Below, piece after piece: positions 31,521-35,000 of a DNA stretch of 35,000 nt. Source of the stretch: Pythium myriotylum. Its lineage: Eukaryota > Oomycota > Peronosporomycetes > Pythiales > Pythiaceae. The notes below the pieces were generated by a model. The model was not told where the DNA came from. It did not search any database and was given only the letters and a program-made list of their open reading frames with translations. The translations under genes were made by a program, and so were the position numbers. The first letter of the stretch is position 1. Each line of letters begins with the position of its first letter. The stretch lies in contig JALJCQ010000004.1 of NCBI GenBank assembly GCA_023091665.1, positions 3,057,501-3,092,500 on the forward strand, read 5' to 3'.

Positions 31521-32331
31521 TTTCTCCCCCCAGTCTACAACCCCCAAACAAACAAAAGCACCTGCTCGGGCAGTGTGCGCAAGGCTCATTCCTTTCGCGA
31601 GATGGTGGTGCATAGGTTGTCGGTTGGTTTGGCAAGGCATCGAGTGCTCGAATAGCGCCAAGTCGTTCGTTCGCCAAGTTGCAGAGAATTCGGACAAGTC
31701 CAACGCTAATGTTACAGTGTGGGAAAGTGTGCGGGAAGAGCATCAGGCAGGGTGCTGAGGATGGAGGCGAAAACGCACAAGTCATTTGCTAATGTTATAG
31801 TGTGGGAAAGTGGAGGGCACACAAGGTGGAAGAGAAGAGGAGAAAGTCGGTGGAAGTCATTTGCTAATGTTAGAGTGTGGAGTTTGGGGGAAGTTTGTAT
31901 GAGATTTGCAACAGGCAGATGATGGGAAAGGAAGAGGGAAGATGAGGTGCAGTGCGGGAAGAGTGCTCTATGTGTGGGGTGCTGAGTAGCTAGTCTGGGT
32001 GAAAGTGTGGCGGAGTTTTAGTGTGGGGAATCCCTATGTATAAATTGGCTGTGGGCACTTGGTGCAAAATGGGCCGCTGCCTCGGCTAGGGCTTGTGTGT
32101 GGGCGCAGTGTGTGTGTAGTTTGTATGGGGGTTTGGTAGGGAAGGGTTTATATAGGAGTTTGTATATACCATTTTGGGGCTGGCCTGTTATATGGAAGTT
32201 TGTATATACCATTTTGGTGCCGGGCAGTGGGGTGGAAGTTTGAGTATGCGGAGGGCCCTCCGAGCGCTCCTGGGGGCGTATGTGCATGCGGGCGTGCTGG
32301 TGGGGTGGTCCGGGCAGTTGTATGGCGTTTT

Positions 32332-32559
32332 CCTGTATATGAATTGTATGGGCTGTCTCCTATGTATAAATTGTATGGGCTTTGCCTGTGTATAAATTGT
32401 ATGGGCTTTGCCTGTGTATAGATTGTATGGGCTTTGCCCTATGTATAAATTGTATGGACTTCCTCCTGTGTATAAATTGTATGGGCTGTTTCCTGTGTAT
32501 AAATTGTATGGGCTGTTTCCTATGTATAAATTGTATGGCAGTTTCCTATATAAACATTT
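32332..32559 (+). repeat. 26-27-bp tandem repeat next to 5S (second copy)
   Basis: About eight TGTATAAATTGTATGGGC-type units. It differs from the first array by T-to-A in one unit and by A-to-G in another (TATAGATTG), so the two arrays have begun to diverge. Confidence 0.85.
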
Positions 32560-32574
32560 GACGCGTGCGGGAGC

Positions 32575-32579
32575 AAAAA
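32575..32579 (-). terminator. Pol III terminator of 5S gene
   Basis: T5 on the - strand directly after the 5S 3' end. Confidence 0.8.
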
Positions 32580-32697
32580 GTAGACAGCACCCGGACTTCC
32601 CCGGTGGTCACCCACCCGAGTACTACCCGAGCTTGAGGCTGCTTAACTTCGCAGAGCGGACGGGATACGGTGTTCTCAGCCTAAGATGGCCGTCTAC
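32580..32697 (-). rRNA. 5S rRNA, complete, uninterrupted
   Basis: 118 nt on the - strand, the usual size for eukaryotic 5S rRNA, the small RNA of the large ribosomal subunit made by RNA polymerase III. It begins GTAGACGGCCATC and ends GTGCTGTCTAC; the termini pair as helix I (GTAGAC/GTCTAC). Conserved internal blocks include CACCGTATCCCGTCC, GCGAAGTTAAGC (start of the A-box region) and GGGTGGGTGACCACC (C-box region). A T5 terminator follows. It lies in the spacer, opposite in strand to 28S. It is the empty LINE target: nucleotides 44-57 (32641-32654) occur once here, without an insertion. The exact 5' end is uncertain by one or two bases. Confidence 0.95.
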
Positions 32698-35000
32698 GCC
32701 TGCGTTATGCGCGCGGCCCCAACAGCTGCCATCTTTTTCCGTACTTTCTTTAACACCAAACGACAAATTTTGCTCCTTCCGGCAGTACCGTGGGGCCTTT
32801 TCTGGCCGGGAAGGCGACCCACTGTTTTAGTGAGCGAGGTTTCCCTGCCGGGCAGGTGGGAATTTATGGAAGAAAAAGTCGGAACGGTCGGTAAACTACG
32901 GGATCGCCGGGAATATACGGGTCCTTCCCGCAGCCAGCGGGGGTGTCGGGGAGCACGGCAACTTGTGCCGGCGAGGCCGCGCGACCCCCACAACCGCCAA
33001 ACTTTGTCAGAACATGTGTGGGAGGTGTGTGCACGTCCCCGTAGCCTCACATGTCGAGACTTTGTGCGATGCGGCAAAGCTTACGCGCGTTTTGTGGGAT
33101 TTGGGCCGAATCGAACAAAAACGCATTAACATTTTCGGCGTTGGTGATGGCGGCGCCCGACATACGTTGACTATATGCCCCGTGGCATTACCCACCGAAT
33201 GCAAAGAGAACCACTCGCATCCGCGCAGCCGTCGAAAAGTTACATGCGACTTTGTATTTTTTTGTACCCAAAATTTGGCGATTTTGGGCGGTTTTTCGGG
33301 TACATTTTCCGCCGCCGACAAAAGACGGCTGCCGCGACGCCAGTAAAACTTTGCAGGCGTGTAGACAGCATGTGTGCGCATGTTTTGATGCCCCGATAGG
33401 CTACCCCAGGTCTACTGGGCCAAAGTTAGTCAAGGTTTTGCACGAAATTTTTGCCCCGCCGACCACTTCTCGGACCCAAAAGGCCCCCTAGCCGAGCCCT
33501 CTGCCGGAAAAAAATCATATAACTTTTCTTCCTGTGCTCTATACTACACGTCCAAGCTTTTAAATCCGGGGTTGCACGCGAAAATCGGCACTCTAGCTGC
33601 GGAATTGTAGGAAAAACCACCCTGAACACTATGTTTTTAAAGTTTGTCGAAAACCTTGACAATTTTCACAAAACGCACCCAACCGACATGTAACCCGGAT
33701 TTCAATGCATGGATAGGGTGACAAAAATGCGCTGAGCACGATAGTCAAGTCAGATTTGGCCTCCGGTCCGCGCAAGGGCTCCAAAATGCCATATTTATAC
33801 AAAAGTAGGGCTACCAAACCCTATTTTCGACCACAAAACCTACACTTCAACCCCCTCCGCACCCTTTCCTCGACTCGAAAACACTCTTACAACACTTCCT
33901 ACACTCTTTTGCACCGTTGGTAGGCGGTAGAACGCGGTATTCGAGTCCCTACAGGCTTTCACAAATTGCATTTGACCTCCGCCCAAACCCTATTTTTTTG
34001 GTCATGACCGCCACTTCAACGGCCATAACTTTGCACCCACGATATTAATTTTTGGTCTGCAAACGCCAAAAGATGCGCCTTACTCGTGCGCATCTATTGC
34101 ACTCTTCGTTATTTCTCTCCCATCCATATCCACAAATATAACATGTTTTTTGTATCAAATTTTCACAAACTCACAAATTTCCGTGTTACTTTTCAAAACC
34201 CTATGAACCACCAACAAAACCTTATTAACATTTTGCCTACGGGTCATACCTACAAACGTGCGCAAACAGATCTCGATTACCTTCAGCCGTCTTAAAGTTA
34301 TACAGAAAATAGTTCGTCTCGGCACCAATTTTCACACTTTCTTCGAAACCCTAAAATCTCACATATTCACGCCTACCGCCAACCCGCACGCACTGGGCTC
34401 GTGTAACACGATGTATAAACATCCGTGCAGTTGCGGGGGTCATTTATTGGTGCACCATGCAGATATACACCCAGCCGATCTGGAGATATTACTACCCATA
34501 TACCCCATTCACCTTCCATTTTCTCACACGTCGCATACATCTTGATGGAATCGCCCCCATGACGGGCCCCCCTCCTACAGTGACCCCGACGGCTCCTGCG
34601 ACGGAGTCCCACACAGGGGGAATACCCTAGAGCGAAGGGTCGCCACCAAAACATATGTTTTGGGTTTTTGAGGGTTTTTGCCTATACTTGTTTTTTGTAT
34701 ATACCACCGCTGGAAGATCGCCAAAAATTCGGTTTTTTACGCCCGGTCCCAGAAATCTTCAATACTTGGCGCATTTCTGAAAGCCGTATGGGACGGGGAC
34801 CATGTGGTGATGTGAAATGACTACTAGTAGCAAGATGTCAATAGATGTCTGCGAACGGGTTGTAGTAATATCTCCCACGAACGTATTGTTCAGGCAATTC
34901 GTGGCTTTTTGCTTGGTTTTCGCAGGGATGATTCTGTCATTTCTAAGACTCGGGCAATTGGCAAAAACAAGTGCGTAGTGCTTTCCGTTGGAGAATCTAA
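32698..35000. other. rDNA spacer beyond 5S, presumably toward the next 18S
   Basis: 2.3 kb without a supported gene; the short ORFs have no recognisable features. 32880-33010 is GC-rich, and 34080-34380 is AT-rich. Four + strand copies of AAACCCTA occur at 33816, 33985, 34196 and 34346, and a G/T-rich stretch of similar reverse composition lies at about 34655-34680. TGTATATACC at 34696-34705 resembles the duplicated motif in the 28S-5S spacer. By orientation an 18S gene should follow beyond the window, with a Pol I promoter and 5' external spacer possibly in the last few hundred bases, but no 18S start is seen. No tRNA was found. Confidence 0.6.

Larger units (their letters stand above)
31506..32579. 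other. rDNA intergenic spacer between 28S and 5S (second copy)
   Basis: 1074 bp, a near-identical copy of 17997-19070. I noticed three substitutions (near 32374, 32423 and 32562). It contains the same GCTAATGTTANAGTGTGG repeats (31704, 31788 and 31863), the duplicated TGTATATACC motif (32161 and 32201), and the 26-27-bp array. No gene is seen. Confidence 0.75.

Noticed and set aside
32686..33129. Basic 147-codon + strand frame and overlapping frames on both strands
   Set aside because: GC-rich spacer with open frames in several overlapping registers, beginning within 5S antisense sequence. No domain is recognised and nothing favours one frame.
1..35000. Bacterial-type mobile element, CRISPR array or phage
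   Set aside because: The rRNA genes and the APE-type LINE are eukaryotic. The only short tandem repeats are in the rDNA spacer, with no unique spacers or cas genes.

Overview
The window is eukaryotic nuclear ribosomal DNA invaded by a site-specific non-LTR (LINE) retrotransposon. Three things show this: the 3' end of a large-subunit (28S-type) rRNA gene occurs twice on the + strand, a complete 5S rRNA gene lies on the - strand in the spacer downstream of it, and about 80% of the sequence is near-identical head-to-tail copies of one LINE on the - strand. The host lineage is not resolved. The rRNA fragments are clearly eukaryotic, and a 5S gene linked to and antisense to 28S is known in various fungi, algae and other protists, but I cannot assign a phylum.

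Layout, in + coordinates. LINE copy 1 (1-6724, 3' end outside the window), a 14-bp 5S-derived target-site repeat (6725-6738), LINE copy 2 (6739-13264, internal deletion), the same 14 bp (13265-13278), LINE copy 3 (13279 to about 17600, 5'-truncated), a 28S 3' fragment (about 17601-17996), intergenic spacer (17997-19070), the 3' part of a 5S gene (19071-19145), LINE copy 4 (19146-26773, full length, 7628 bp), the 14 bp again (26774-26787), LINE copy 5 (26788 to about 31109, truncated exactly like copy 3), a second 28S fragment (about 31110-31505), a second spacer, an uninterrupted 5S gene (32580-32697), and 2.3 kb of spacer to the window end. No 18S, 5.8S or complete 28S gene is present.

The element. 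Reading the - strand, the LINE has a 1126-bp 5' UTR rich in small hairpins, ORF1 (681 aa, possible RRM-like fold, acidic serine-rich centre, no zinc knuckle), ORF2 (1403 aa: apurinic endonuclease, reverse transcriptase, C-terminal CX3CX7HX4C zinc knuckle) and a 258-bp structured 3' UTR without a poly(A) tail. ORF2 starts inside the end of ORF1 (14-nt overlap). The empty 5S gene at 32580-32697 and the interrupted one at 19071-19145 define the insertion site: 5S nucleotides 44-57 (CTGCGAAGTTAAGC) are the target-site duplication, and the same 14 bp joins adjacent LINE copies. Each insertion therefore recreates the site it used, which can build arrays.

Condition of the copies. None of the five is visibly fully competent. 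Copy 1 has LADD instead of FADD at the RT active site. Copy 2 lost 1102 bp of ORF2. Copy 3 lost its 5' end. Copy 4 has a stop at ORF2 codon 236 and LADD. Copy 5 lost its 5' end and has the same stop. The stop and LADD alleles occur in all four combinations, which suggests recombination or gene conversion between copies. The block LINE-5'-truncation/28S/spacer/5S is repeated at an offset of 13,509 bp with only a few differences, so part of the locus was amplified as a composite rDNA-LINE repeat.
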